Below, piece by piece: positions 15,503 through 24,355 of a DNA stretch of 64,000 nucleotides. Below the pieces are notes generated by a model. The model was not told the DNA's origin and did no database searches. It saw nothing but the letters and a program-made list of their open reading frames with translations. The position numbers were made by a program, and so were the translations under genes. Where the stretch lies: positions 1 through 64,000 of the forward strand of contig JAHEMJ010000015.1 in NCBI GenBank assembly GCA_024643725.1, written 5' to 3'. The DNA comes from Crocinitomicaceae bacterium (GTDB lineage Bacteria > Bacteroidota > Bacteroidia > Flavobacteriales_D > Crocinitomicaceae). Every line of letters begins with the position of its first letter. Position 1 is the stretch's first letter.

Positions 15503-17767
15503 ATGAAAATATTTATTTCCCTCTTATTGCTTTTTATCGGCGTCTCTTATGCTCAAGCACAAATTGATTTTTACGATAATAGTCAAATTCAAGAAATCCG
15601 CATTTATTTCAGTCAAACCAATTGGGATTATCAAATGGACACAGCAAAAGCTGGTGCCGAATCCTTTATCATTGCAGATTCAGTGGTCATTAATGGCGTT
15701 AAATTTCTTTCTGCTGGGGTGAAATACAAAGGAAATAGTTCCTATAATGCTGGTGAAGTTAAAAATCCGTTACACATCAGCCTGAATGAAACATTTTCGC
15801 AAAATTATCAAGGTTACCAAGATGTAAAATTGAGTAATGCTTATGGCGATCCCTCTGCCATTCGCGAGGTGTTGGCCTACGATATTTTGAAAGATTACAT
15901 GGTTTGTCCCAAAGCGAATTTTGCCAATGTATTCATCAACGATGTACTCATTGGATTGTACACGAATGTTGAAAGCATTTCAAAAGCGTTTGTTCAAGAA
16001 CACTTTTATTCGAATAATCAGTCTTTCTTCAAATGTAATCCTGTTGGTACGGTTAGCCCGACGACGAAAAGTAACTTGCGTTATATTTCCGCGGACAGTA
16101 CACAGTACTTTAATTATTATCAACTTTTGTCCAATAACGGCTGGAGTGATTTAATTGCTTTATGTAGTGCTGCGACAAACAACACGGCAGCGTTAGAAAA
16201 TTTAATCGATGTGGATCGTTCCTTGTGGATGTTAGCCTTTAACAATGTGTTTATCAACCTCGATAGTTATTCTGGTGTCTTTGCCCAAAACTACTATTTA
16301 TACCAAGATAACAACGGTTACTTCAATCCGATCATGTGGGACCTCAACATGAGTTTTGGTTCCTTTCCTTTTCTTGGAAGTGGGAACACCAGCATGGGAA
16401 GTTTAACGAATTTAAACATGGAACAATTACCTGTTTCCATGCATAGTACCGATTCCTATTGGCCGCTGATTAAATCCTTGTATGCCAATCCACTTTATAA
16501 GAAAATGTACTTTGGACACATCAAAACATTGATGGATGAAAAGTTAAGCAACGGGACCTACCTTCAGCGTGCACAATTTTTCCAAAACTTAATTCAGTCT
16601 GCGATACTTGCGGATACGAATGAACATTTTACGGATGTACAGTTCAACGCTGCTCTGACCACTGCCATTCCATTTAGTTCTTATACGGTTCCTGGTATTC
16701 AAAATTTAATGACCAATCGTTTAGCGTATTTATCTGGGACAAGTGAAATCAACCAAACTCAAGCACAAATATCCGCGATTAATGCGAATCCTACGAGTCC
16801 AACTATTGGTCAAACGGTGACTATTTCTGCACATGTTAGCAATGCTACTACTGTTTACTTTGGATATCGCGCCAGTGTATTTGACCATTTTACACGAGTA
16901 GAGATGTTCGATGACGGTCAACACAACGACGGTGCAGCGGGTGATCAAGTGTATGGATATCAATTCGCGATGGACCATGCATTGACTCAGTATTACATCT
17001 ATGCAGAAAATGCCTTGATTGGGAAGTTCTCCCCCGATAGAGCGGAATACGAATATTACACGCTCTATGCAAACATTAGTTCACCTCAAGGAAATGAGCT
17101 TGTTTTTAATGAAATTTTAGCAAACAACTTTAGTGGAGTCATTAATGAATATGGTTTCCGAAAAGATTGGTTGGAAATGTACAACAACAGCTCAACGACG
17201 AAGAATCTAGTTGGACTTTTCTTGAGCGATGATAAAGATGAATTGAATAAATATGCCTTCCCAATCAATGGATCTATCAATAGCCACAGCACCAATGTCG
17301 TTTGGATGGATAACGCCTTGAATTCTGCCACCTTCATGCATGCCAACTTTAGTCTTTCAAATGGTGGGGAAACGGTATACTTAACGAATTCACAGGGGCT
17401 CATTTTGGACAGTGTTTCGTATCCAACACTCATTGAAGATGTTTCTTATGGAAGATGTCCAGATGGAACCGGTTCTTGGGGCTTATTAAATAACCCAAGT
17501 TTCAATGCCCAAAATTGCATTGTAGGACTCACAGAGATGGCCGTTGAACAATACCATATTTCACCGAATCCATTTACCAATCGTATAAGTATTGCAAGTC
17601 AAGAAAACATATATGGTGAAATCCAGTTTTTGAACTTAAATGGACAAGTAATTCTGCGCGCAAATAGTGCATCCAAGAAAACAGAAATCGAAACAGATCA
17701 ATTGCAAGTAGGAATGTACTTACTGCAATTGAATGGACAAACAATTGGGAAAGTAATAAAATTTTAA
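15503..17767 (+). CDS. CotH-like kinase-family secreted protein with lamin-tail and T9SS domains
   Basis: After a signal peptide (1-19), residues about 22-420 match the CotH family: KYKGNSSYNAGEVKNPL, KLSNAYGDPSAIREVLAY, a YTNVESISKAFVQEHF segment and IMWDLNMSFGSF, where Asp/Asn residues sit as in CotH ATP-binding sites. CotH kinases can phosphorylate secreted proteins. A linker with an Ig-like part (about 430-520) leads to a lamin-tail domain (about 527-650; NELVFNEILANN, GGETVYL) and a T9SS sorting domain beginning HISPNPFTNR. Similar CotH/LTD/T9SS layouts occur in Bacteroidota. It is the third gene of the secreted cluster, with 9-bp spacing. Kinase activity and targets are unknown. Confidence 0.75.
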   Translation: MKIFISLLLLFIGVSYAQAQIDFYDNSQIQEIRIYFSQTNWDYQMDTAKAGAESFIIADSVVINGVKFLSAGVKYKGNSSYNAGEVKNPLHISLNETFSQNYQGYQDVKLSNAYGDPSAIREVLAYDILKDYMVCPKANFANVFINDVLIGLYTNVESISKAFVQEHFYSNNQSFFKCNPVGTVSPTTKSNLRYISADSTQYFNYYQLLSNNGWSDLIALCSAATNNTAALENLIDVDRSLWMLAFNNVFINLDSYSGVFAQNYYLYQDNNGYFNPIMWDLNMSFGSFPFLGSGNTSMGSLTNLNMEQLPVSMHSTDSYWPLIKSLYANPLYKKMYFGHIKTLMDEKLSNGTYLQRAQFFQNLIQSAILADTNEHFTDVQFNAALTTAIPFSSYTVPGIQNLMTNRLAYLSGTSEINQTQAQISAINANPTSPTIGQTVTISAHVSNATTVYFGYRASVFDHFTRVEMFDDGQHNDGAAGDQVYGYQFAMDHALTQYYIYAENALIGKFSPDRAEYEYYTLYANISSPQGNELVFNEILANNFSGVINEYGFRKDWLEMYNNSSTTKNLVGLFLSDDKDELNKYAFPINGSINSHSTNVVWMDNALNSATFMHANFSLSNGGETVYLTNSQGLILDSVSYPTLIEDVSYGRCPDGTGSWGLLNNPSFNAQNCIVGLTEMAVEQYHISPNPFTNRISIASQENIYGEIQFLNLNGQVILRANSASKKTEIETDQLQVGMYLLQLNGQTIGKVIKF

Positions 17768-17866
17768 AGCTACCCAACGCATTAACAGCCTTTCCCGTTT
17801 TAAACGCGTATGGTCTAACGGATCATACGTGATGACATCGTAAACTAGATCTCCAAACATAAAACC

Positions 17867-20512
17867 ATGAAAAAAATCCTTTACTCCGCACTTCTTTTAT
17901 TGAGTGCATGCTTTATTCAAAGCAACTTAAACGCACAAATTCTGCACACAGAAAGTTTTGATGCGACGCAATTTTTACCAACGGGATGGGCAACAGTTGG
18001 AACAGCTCCAGATTGGGCACGTTCAACCACATTTACTGCTCCACTAACCGGAGGTCCTCATTCTGGTGCTGGAATGGCACGTATGCGAAATCCTTCGAAT
18101 TCCACGGCAGCGTTGAATGAGGCTATCTCAACTCCTGTCTTTGATTTAACTGGACGCGGAACGAACATCGTCCCTGTGAGTTTCTGGATCTACCGCGATT
18201 CATTGGTTCCGGCTAACATTGACAGTTTAGGCGTTTTCGTGAACACGACAGCATCGCTTACTGGTGCGACAAAAATTGGAACCGTTGCACGAAACAGAAG
18301 TGTGAATGTTCCAGATACGAAAGCTACAAATGGCTGGTATCAATATACGTTTAATATTCCTGCTGCCTTTGCCGGGGCATCCAATTATGTGATTTTCCAA
18401 GGAACCGTTTATGGTCCAACAGCAACTGCTCGAAGAATTTACCTAGACGATGTCGCTTGGTCTGAATTTCCACCAGTTTGTGCTGGTGCACCAACAGGTG
18501 GTACCATTTCTTCCACTTCCACCTTGTTTTGTGGAGGTAGTGGTTCAGCAACCTTGACCTTGAATGGCGCTAGTACCGGCACTGGAATTAGTTACCAATG
18601 GTATACCTCTGCAACGGCAAACGGTCCTTTCGTGGCAATTGGATCCAATTCAACAACCGCATTAACTGGAACATTGAATGCCAATCAATACTATTACAAC
18701 ATGGTTACTTGTGCTGGTTCAGGACAAAGCTCTTCCAGTGATACTTTGATGATCACTGTAAACCCAAATCCAGCGCCAGTTGTGACGATTTCAATGGCAA
18801 ATGATACCATTTGTCGTTTCGACACCTTGAATTTAACGGCATCAGGAGCAAGCACGTACCAATGGAGTACTCCTGCAAATCCGAATTTAAGCACTTCCGC
18901 TACAGCAACGGATGTTCCCTTAAATACAACAACGTATACTGTTGTCGGTACGGATGCTCTAGGTTGTCCTTCGCAGCCAACGACTCAAACAATTGTTGTT
19001 GGACGTCGTCCAACGATCAACGCCTTTAATAACTCAAACACAACCGTTTGCTCCGGTGGATCATCTACCTTGACAGTCAATGCCACAAGTGGTGTCGGCG
19101 GTGGCGGTGGCGGTGGTGTCACACTCGCATACCAATGGAATCCAAATGTTGGAACAACCAATACCGTGACTGTTTCACCAACGGTGACGACGCTTTATAC
19201 CGTGACTGTAGTAGGACAATTCGGATGTTCAACAACGGACACAACAACAGTAAATGTCAATCCAAATGCGATTAGCCCAATTATTTCTGTCACTCCAGAC
19301 TCTGTGAACTTCTGCCAAGGAACAACCGGAAACACGGTAGATTTAACGGTATCCTCGAATGTAACTGGTGCAACCTATTCTTGGTCTGCAAGTGCAGGTC
19401 CTCCAATTACAGCAACAACAGGAACATACACAGCAAACGTTGGAAACAATACCATTACCTATACCGTTACTGGAACAGATCCAGCAAATGGCTGTTATTC
19501 ATCAGCTAGCGCAACAATCTACGTACGTCCCGTTCCAAATGTGAACCTTGTGTCGCAAAATACGACGGTTTGTTTGAACGGAAGTGCCGTATTATTCACG
19601 CAATTGACCAACACGCAAGGAACCCCAGCGAATACATATACATACGATTGGACACCTGCTGCTACGAATACGCAAATGATTACCTATGCGCCTACAGCAA
19701 CCGGATATGTCTACGTAAATGTGACAAGTCCTTACGGATGTACAAACAATGACTCCTTATTGGTCACCGTGGATAATACATTGACGAGTCCAAGTTTAAC
19801 GTTGGCTGCGTCAACGAATTTAATGTGTAGTGATAATATGAGTCCTGTGTTGTTAACTGCCACTACAGATGCCGTTGGTGCTTCATACGCTTGGACGCCA
19901 AACTTTATCAATCAAAACATCGATACGATTACGGTGAATCCACAAAACTCAACAAACTATAGCGTGACAGTTACGGATCAAAATGGATGTATTACAGCTG
20001 CATCCACTGCCGTGATCATCAGTCCTGCTCCAGTAGCTGGATTCACATCAGCAAATCTTCCAACCTTAGAAGTAGGCTTTACAAATACCTCAACGAATGC
20101 GACGACATACGCTTGGGACTTTGGAGATGGATTCACGAGCAACCAAGCAAATCCAATTCATGGATATTTCACAAGCGGTTCATTTACAGTGACCTTGATT
20201 GCAACGAATGCAGATGGATGTGACGATACGACAAGCATGACCATTCAAGCACAAACAACTGGTTTGGATGAATTGACATCAGCATTTGTTTTGTATCCAA
20301 ATCCAACAAATGGTCTGTTGAATATTCAGAATGTGAACCACACAAATGGAACCATTCAACTCTTCTCAACAACAGGCACATTGGTTTTGCAAACAAGCTT
20401 GACAAGTTCAAATACACAATTAGATGTAACGAATTTGAACAGAGGTGTGTACTTCCTTCAAATCACGAACGAATTTGGACAATCTTCGACACATCGTGTT
20501 GTGAAACAATAA
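17867..20512 (+). CDS. Large secreted multi-domain Ig/PKD protein with T9SS type A sorting domain
   Basis: A signal peptide (1-24) is followed by a jelly-roll module resembling choice-of-anchor J (ESFDATQFLPTGWATVG, then SFWIYRD). Several Ig-like repeats follow, each opening with a C and containing the Y-x-W core (SYQWYTSATANG, STYQWSTPANP, LAYQWNPNVG, ATYSWSASAG, YTYDWTPAA, ASYAWTP). A PKD domain lies at about 730-800 with WDFGDGFTS, and the end is a T9SS type A domain (LYPNPTNGLLNIQ, ending STHRVVKQ). A short glycine tract sits at about 408-416. It is probably a surface adhesin or scaffold. It follows the CotH cluster by 99 bp and ends just before a strong terminator. Confidence 0.85.
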   Translation: MKKILYSALLLLSACFIQSNLNAQILHTESFDATQFLPTGWATVGTAPDWARSTTFTAPLTGGPHSGAGMARMRNPSNSTAALNEAISTPVFDLTGRGTNIVPVSFWIYRDSLVPANIDSLGVFVNTTASLTGATKIGTVARNRSVNVPDTKATNGWYQYTFNIPAAFAGASNYVIFQGTVYGPTATARRIYLDDVAWSEFPPVCAGAPTGGTISSTSTLFCGGSGSATLTLNGASTGTGISYQWYTSATANGPFVAIGSNSTTALTGTLNANQYYYNMVTCAGSGQSSSSDTLMITVNPNPAPVVTISMANDTICRFDTLNLTASGASTYQWSTPANPNLSTSATATDVPLNTTTYTVVGTDALGCPSQPTTQTIVVGRRPTINAFNNSNTTVCSGGSSTLTVNATSGVGGGGGGGVTLAYQWNPNVGTTNTVTVSPTVTTLYTVTVVGQFGCSTTDTTTVNVNPNAISPIISVTPDSVNFCQGTTGNTVDLTVSSNVTGATYSWSASAGPPITATTGTYTANVGNNTITYTVTGTDPANGCYSSASATIYVRPVPNVNLVSQNTTVCLNGSAVLFTQLTNTQGTPANTYTYDWTPAATNTQMITYAPTATGYVYVNVTSPYGCTNNDSLLVTVDNTLTSPSLTLAASTNLMCSDNMSPVLLTATTDAVGASYAWTPNFINQNIDTITVNPQNSTNYSVTVTDQNGCITAASTAVIISPAPVAGFTSANLPTLEVGFTNTSTNATTYAWDFGDGFTSNQANPIHGYFTSGSFTVTLIATNADGCDDTTSMTIQAQTTGLDELTSAFVLYPNPTNGLLNIQNVNHTNGTIQLFSTTGTLVLQTSLTSSNTQLDVTNLNRGVYFLQITNEFGQSSTHRVVKQ

Positions 20513-20534
20513 GAATTTAGATTAAACAAAGATG

Positions 20535-20570
20535 AGTCCTTCTTCAGCAATGGAGAAGGGCTTTTTTTTT
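20535..20570 (+). terminator. Rho-independent terminator
   Basis: AGTCCTTCT (20535-20543) pairs with AGAAGGGCT (20554-20562) to give a 9-bp stem with one G-T pair and a 10-base loop. A T-run (20562-20570) follows. It ends transcription of the secreted-protein run before rluF. Confidence 0.8.
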
Positions 20571-20642
20571 CAGTGAACTTACATTAAATGACTAATTTTA
20601 TCCCCTCACGAAGTAATCATTGATTTAACATAGAAACAACCC

Positions 20643-21533
20643 ATGCGCTTAAATAAATTCATCAGTGAAAGTGGCTTATGTTCACGTCGTGAGGCTGATC
20701 GATTCATTGAACGCGGATTGGTGTTTATCAACAAGCGCAAAGCAACGATTGGTGATCAAGTCAAGGTTGGTGATCGTGTTCGGGTCAATGGAACCGAGTT
20801 GGAACCGCGCGAAGGAGAGGACATCGTTTTTATTGCCTTGAATAAACCGGTGGGAATTACGTCTACTACGGAAGAATCTGTTCAGGACAACATCGTTCAT
20901 TTTGTGAACCACAGCAAACGTATTTTTCCAGTTGGACGTTTGGACAAAGATTCACAAGGACTCATTTTCCTCACGAATGATGGCGACATCATCAATAAAA
21001 TTTTGCGGGCTGGTAACAACCACGAAAAGGAATATGTGGTCACCGTAAATAAACCCTTAACACCCGAAATGATTGCGGGGATGTCCAAAGGTGTTCCTAT
21101 CCTGGGCGTACACACAAAAAAATGCAAGGTGCTACAAGAATCCTCCCACGTTTTTCGCATTACACTAATACAAGGACTCAACCGTCAAATTCGTCGCATG
21201 TGTGAGCACTTTGGATATGAAGTCACCAAATTGGAACGCGTTCGCATCATGAACATTGGTTTGAAAGGATTGCCCCTCGGAGAATGGCGCGATTTAAGCG
21301 ATGCTGAAATGGATGCGTTATATCAACTATTGGAAGATTCTACGAATGACGATGTTCGAAAATCATCGAAGCCAACACCTGCAAAAAAACCGAAAACAAG
21401 TTCGGCATCTGCTGCACCAAAATCCAAAAAACCATATTTGAGCAGTCCTTCATTTGGACAAGCACCAAAAAAGAAAGAGCATCGTGGCGGAGCGACTAAA
21501 AAGTCCAATTCACGTCGACCGAAATCAAGGTAA
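20643..21533 (+). CDS. rluF: 23S rRNA pseudouridine synthase, RluF-type
   Basis: An S4 RNA-binding domain occupies residues 1-60 ([19 protein letters not shown]). The pseudouridine synthase domain follows, with [11 protein letters not shown] and the catalytic [10 protein letters not shown] (Asp101), then [20 protein letters not shown], the binding strand of the RluB/E/F/RsuA group. Residues about 245-296 form a Lys/Ser-rich low-complexity tail that may contact rRNA or the ribosome. RluF modifies U2604 in 23S rRNA in the enterobacterial enzyme; exact site assignment here is by family similarity. The gene stands between a terminator and a convergent gene whose stop is 3 bp away. Confidence 0.88.
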   Translation: MRLNKFISESGLCSRREADRFIERGLVFINKRKATIGDQVKVGDRVRVNGTELEPREGEDIVFIALNKPVGITSTTEESVQDNIVHFVNHSKRIFPVGRLDKDSQGLIFLTNDGDIINKILRAGNNHEKEYVVTVNKPLTPEMIAGMSKGVPILGVHTKKCKVLQESSHVFRITLIQGLNRQIRRMCEHFGYEVTKLERVRIMNIGLKGLPLGEWRDLSDAEMDALYQLLEDSTNDDVRKSSKPTPAKKPKTSSASAAPKSKKPYLSSPSFGQAPKKKEHRGGATKKSNSRRPKSR

Positions 21534-21535
21534 AT

Positions 21536-22798
21536 TTATTTCAAAATCGCTGAAATCCCCATTTGCAATCCAATGGATTGATAAGTGTTGGTTGTGTACA
21601 ATGAATTAATGACTGGTGTCAAGGACCTGCGATAAGTAGGTGCAATTGAAAAACGATAATTATCTTTTACGTAACTTAACTCCAGCTGAACGTATCCAGT
21701 GGAAGTCCAAGGTCTCGCCTGTTCAACCGAAATCGTTGTCAAATTAGACTGTAGATAATATCCATCGTGCTTAATGACACAACCAACGGAACTTCCAACA
21801 CTAGCAGACAATTGAACCTTGTTCCAAGTTTGACGGTATCCGAGGTACAAAGGAATGGAAACATAAGAGTAACGATTCACGCCATCGTAGGCCAAATTAT
21901 AATCGTATTTCAATTGTTCGCCCCATTCAAAGTAATCCAATCCAGTCTGAACTAAAAAGTGATGTTTTGTCCAACTTGTGCGAAGTGACAAATCAATGCT
22001 CGAGGTACTACGTTCTTGTGCATTTCGAATTTCAGCGTATTTTTTCAAATCTGGCAATACGTTACCACTCGTGCCTAGATTCTTCACGTCCACCGAAGAA
22101 ACGATGCCACTCATCCCCATGAACAACCCAAAGGTTTGCACCCATTTTTCTTTTTCCATCGGAAGAATTCCAGGTTCTGGATACGCTGGATTGCTACTGG
22201 TGGATTTAGTTTTAAGTTGGAAATCATTGATCAACGGAGCCATTTCCGGAATCATTGGAAAGTTCACCATTTCGTGTGAAGAAGTCAAGGAAATTGGTGT
22301 TGAAAAATGAAGTTGTTCAAGAGGAGCAATCTCCGTGTTTTGAGCATGAACAACACGATTCACACTTGGTTTTCTAGACGTTCGAATTGGTTTTTTACTG
22401 GAAGTTGTTTTTGGTTTCAATTTTCCTTGAAGTGGAGTCGCCATTATTTTCTCATCATAAACCTGCGCATTTTTTGCACTCAATTTAACCATTTGATGTG
22501 TTACCTTTTGCTTCGTTTGAACGACGAACACATTTCCTGAAGATTGAATTGACGTATTTTGAGGAATTTCCGTTTTTTCAATGGTGTTATTTTGAATGAA
22601 TTTAAATGTTAAAAATAGGATTGCAGCGAATAAAGTGCTCATAAAGAACCAGAAAAGACCTTTTTTCTTTTTCTTTTTTTCTTGAGCATTCAAGCGAATG
22701 TGAAGGTCTTCTAAGAAATCCAAAGGGATTTCTTCAGAGCGCAATTCCTCCAACTTGCGCTTCACTTCTCGGTCAAAAGCATCATTCGTTGATAACAT
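21536..22798 (-). CDS. Putative anti-sigma factor with single membrane helix and beta-barrel-like C-terminal domain
   Basis: Residues 1-46 are a charged cytoplasmic head (FDREVKRKLEELRSEEIP, with a Lys run at 41-46), followed by one membrane helix (about 47-67) and a long linker. Residues about 230-420 read like an outer-membrane beta-barrel of the PorT/OmpW-like kind (LRTSWTKHHFLVQTGLDYF, YRFSIAPTYRR, IGLQMGISAILK). A protein with an inner-membrane helix and a barrel-like end is unusual. It overlaps the ECF sigma gene by 17 bp, and the pair is therefore probably sigma/anti-sigma. Its stop lies 3 bp from convergent rluF. The partner role is inferred from position and topology. Confidence 0.6.
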   Translation of the reverse strand: MLSTNDAFDREVKRKLEELRSEEIPLDFLEDLHIRLNAQEKKKKKKGLFWFFMSTLFAAILFLTFKFIQNNTIEKTEIPQNTSIQSSGNVFVVQTKQKVTHQMVKLSAKNAQVYDEKIMATPLQGKLKPKTTSSKKPIRTSRKPSVNRVVHAQNTEIAPLEQLHFSTPISLTSSHEMVNFPMIPEMAPLINDFQLKTKSTSSNPAYPEPGILPMEKEKWVQTFGLFMGMSGIVSSVDVKNLGTSGNVLPDLKKYAEIRNAQERSTSSIDLSLRTSWTKHHFLVQTGLDYFEWGEQLKYDYNLAYDGVNRYSYVSIPLYLGYRQTWNKVQLSASVGSSVGCVIKHDGYYLQSNLTTISVEQARPWTSTGYVQLELSYVKDNYRFSIAPTYRRSLTPVINSLYTTNTYQSIGLQMGISAILK

Positions 22799-23330
22799 GA
22801 CTTTCTATTTTAAGTAATTCTTTTAATTTTTTTCTTGCCACCTTCGTGTGCCACTTGGATGTCTGTTCAGAAATCCCCAACATTTCTCCGATTTCTCGGT
22901 GTGAATAACCATCAACCACAAACAAATTGAATACGACCCTAGTCGGTTCAGATAACAATTGCAACATCGCATGTAAATGGGCTTGATTCAATTCGTATTC
23001 AGCTTCTGCATGAACGGCATCTTTTCCTTCAAGAGTAGTATCCTGCTGAAAGAGCTTATGGTAATTCTTTGTTCGACGAAAATCATCGATAATCTCGTTC
23101 GTGATAATTCGTTTGATCCAACTAAAGAATCGAATGTCTTGGTACTTATCTAGATTCTGAATAATCTTCATAAAGGCATTGTTTACCAATGTCTTGTGGT
23201 CTTCATCATTCTTTCGAAAACGTCTTGCAACGCCAATGAGCACAGGATAACAAAGTTGATACAATTCCAATTGCGCCCTACGGTCGTAAGACTGAACTTT
23301 TTTCAATAATTCCGCACTTGGATCCTGCAT
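22782..23330 (-). CDS. ECF-type RNA polymerase sigma factor
   Basis: This is a 182-residue sigma-70 family protein of the extracytoplasmic-function group. Region 2 shows LVNNAFMKIIQNLDKY and FFSWIKRIITNEIIDDFRR (core binding and -10 recognition). Region 4 shows LSEPTRVVFNLFVVDGYSHREIGEMLGISEQTSKWHTKVARKKLKELL, a helix-turn-helix for the -35 element. No region 3 or extra domains are present. The downstream gene overlaps it by 17 bp and has the layout of its membrane anti-sigma factor. The divergent gene at 23414 (PorP/SprF-like) may be a target, since the 83-bp intergenic region carries a short inverted repeat. Confidence 0.88.
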   Translation of the reverse strand: MQDPSAELLKKVQSYDRRAQLELYQLCYPVLIGVARRFRKNDEDHKTLVNNAFMKIIQNLDKYQDIRFFSWIKRIITNEIIDDFRRTKNYHKLFQQDTTLEGKDAVHAEAEYELNQAHLHAMLQLLSEPTRVVFNLFVVDGYSHREIGEMLGISEQTSKWHTKVARKKLKELLKIESHVINE

Positions 23331-23365
23331 ATATGTATTCTCAATTTAAGTTAACGCAATTATTT

Positions 23366-23378
23366 CACCTAGGAGGTG
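23366..23378. promoter_or_regulatory. Short inverted repeat in a divergent promoter region
   Basis: CACCT and AGGTG flank AGG as 5-bp arms, 36-48 bases upstream of the PorP/SprF-like ATG. It could be a repressor or sigma-linked operator. The same strand holds AGGAGG-like text not followed by a usable start, so a ribosome site is unlikely. Confidence 0.25.
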
Positions 23379-23413
23379 TGGTGGTGTAACTTTTTGTTCA
23401 TTTCACTTGTTTA

Positions 23414-24322
23414 ATGAAGAAACCTTTGTTTATGCGTTCTCTTATTTTATGCTGTTTCCTTTCAATAGTGAGTCCTTATTTTGCACAAAACATGTATTCG
23501 GTGGATGATTATTTCAATGCGAATAATCCATCTGCCTTCGCGGAAAAGAAATTGTATACAAGTAACACGAGCATGTATTCCCGATTTGGAACCATTCCTA
23601 ACTACAACAATTTCTTTTCACTGAAGCAACAAGTAGGTTCCTTCTCATTGGGATTGAACAATGGTTTCAATCAATGGTCAGAATGGAAGGTTGTTTCGAA
23701 CACCATTCATGCTGCATACAGTTTAAAGATCAATCGAAACCTCACGCTAAACACAGGACTTGGACTCAGCTCCCGACGCGATAATATGACATTTATTGAT
23801 CATACAACTCCACCAATTGACTATTATACATTGTGGAATCCCACTTCCTACCATGTAAACATTGGAATCTCCCTCGTCAGTAAAAAATGGACTTTTGGAC
23901 TTGCTGGAAACAATTTAAATCGTGCAGAAATCACAAACTATCCATACACCTACAAATCTTCTATGTCTATTGCGGCAAACGCCAGCTATCGCTTTGACTT
24001 AGATTCCGCCAAACACTTTTCATTGACTCCTTCCCTCTTTTACCGTCGGGATGTCAACAATCATTTCGACGATTTTTTCTTCAACCTCACATTCAAAGCC
24101 TATCAACACAAAACTGGATTCTTTTCGACTATCAATCACAACATCGGGATTTTCTATCAATACAATTTCAAAAATAACCTTTCGATAGGCGCATCCGTGA
24201 ACAATAATTACTCCTTGCTTTCCTCTAACATGTTTAATCAAAATTACTTGTCCGGCATGCTACGACTGAGTTATGTAATATCCCAGCGAGGATATCGCAC
24301 GTTGATAAACCCATCATTTTAA
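23414..24322 (+). CDS. PorP/SprF-family T9SS-associated outer-membrane protein
   Basis: A signal peptide (1-24) leads into a typical PorP/SprF barrel. After AQNMYSVDDYFNANNPSAF come alternating strands such as VGSFSLGLNNGFNQW, NLTLNTGLGLSSRRD and KKWTFGLAGNNLNRAE, and the end is YLSGMLRLSYVISQRGYRTL. The 302-residue length fits the family. Members act with T9SS gliding/secretion machinery or with large secreted partners. It is divergent from an ECF sigma factor and 33 bp before a kelch-type secreted protein with a weak T9SS-like end. The exact paralogue cannot be named from sequence alone. Confidence 0.75.
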   Translation: MKKPLFMRSLILCCFLSIVSPYFAQNMYSVDDYFNANNPSAFAEKKLYTSNTSMYSRFGTIPNYNNFFSLKQQVGSFSLGLNNGFNQWSEWKVVSNTIHAAYSLKINRNLTLNTGLGLSSRRDNMTFIDHTTPPIDYYTLWNPTSYHVNIGISLVSKKWTFGLAGNNLNRAEITNYPYTYKSSMSIAANASYRFDLDSAKHFSLTPSLFYRRDVNNHFDDFFFNLTFKAYQHKTGFFSTINHNIGIFYQYNFKNNLSIGASVNNNYSLLSSNMFNQNYLSGMLRLSYVISQRGYRTLINPSF

Positions 24323-24355
24323 TTCACTTAAAATAAATTCACCGTTATTGGCGTT

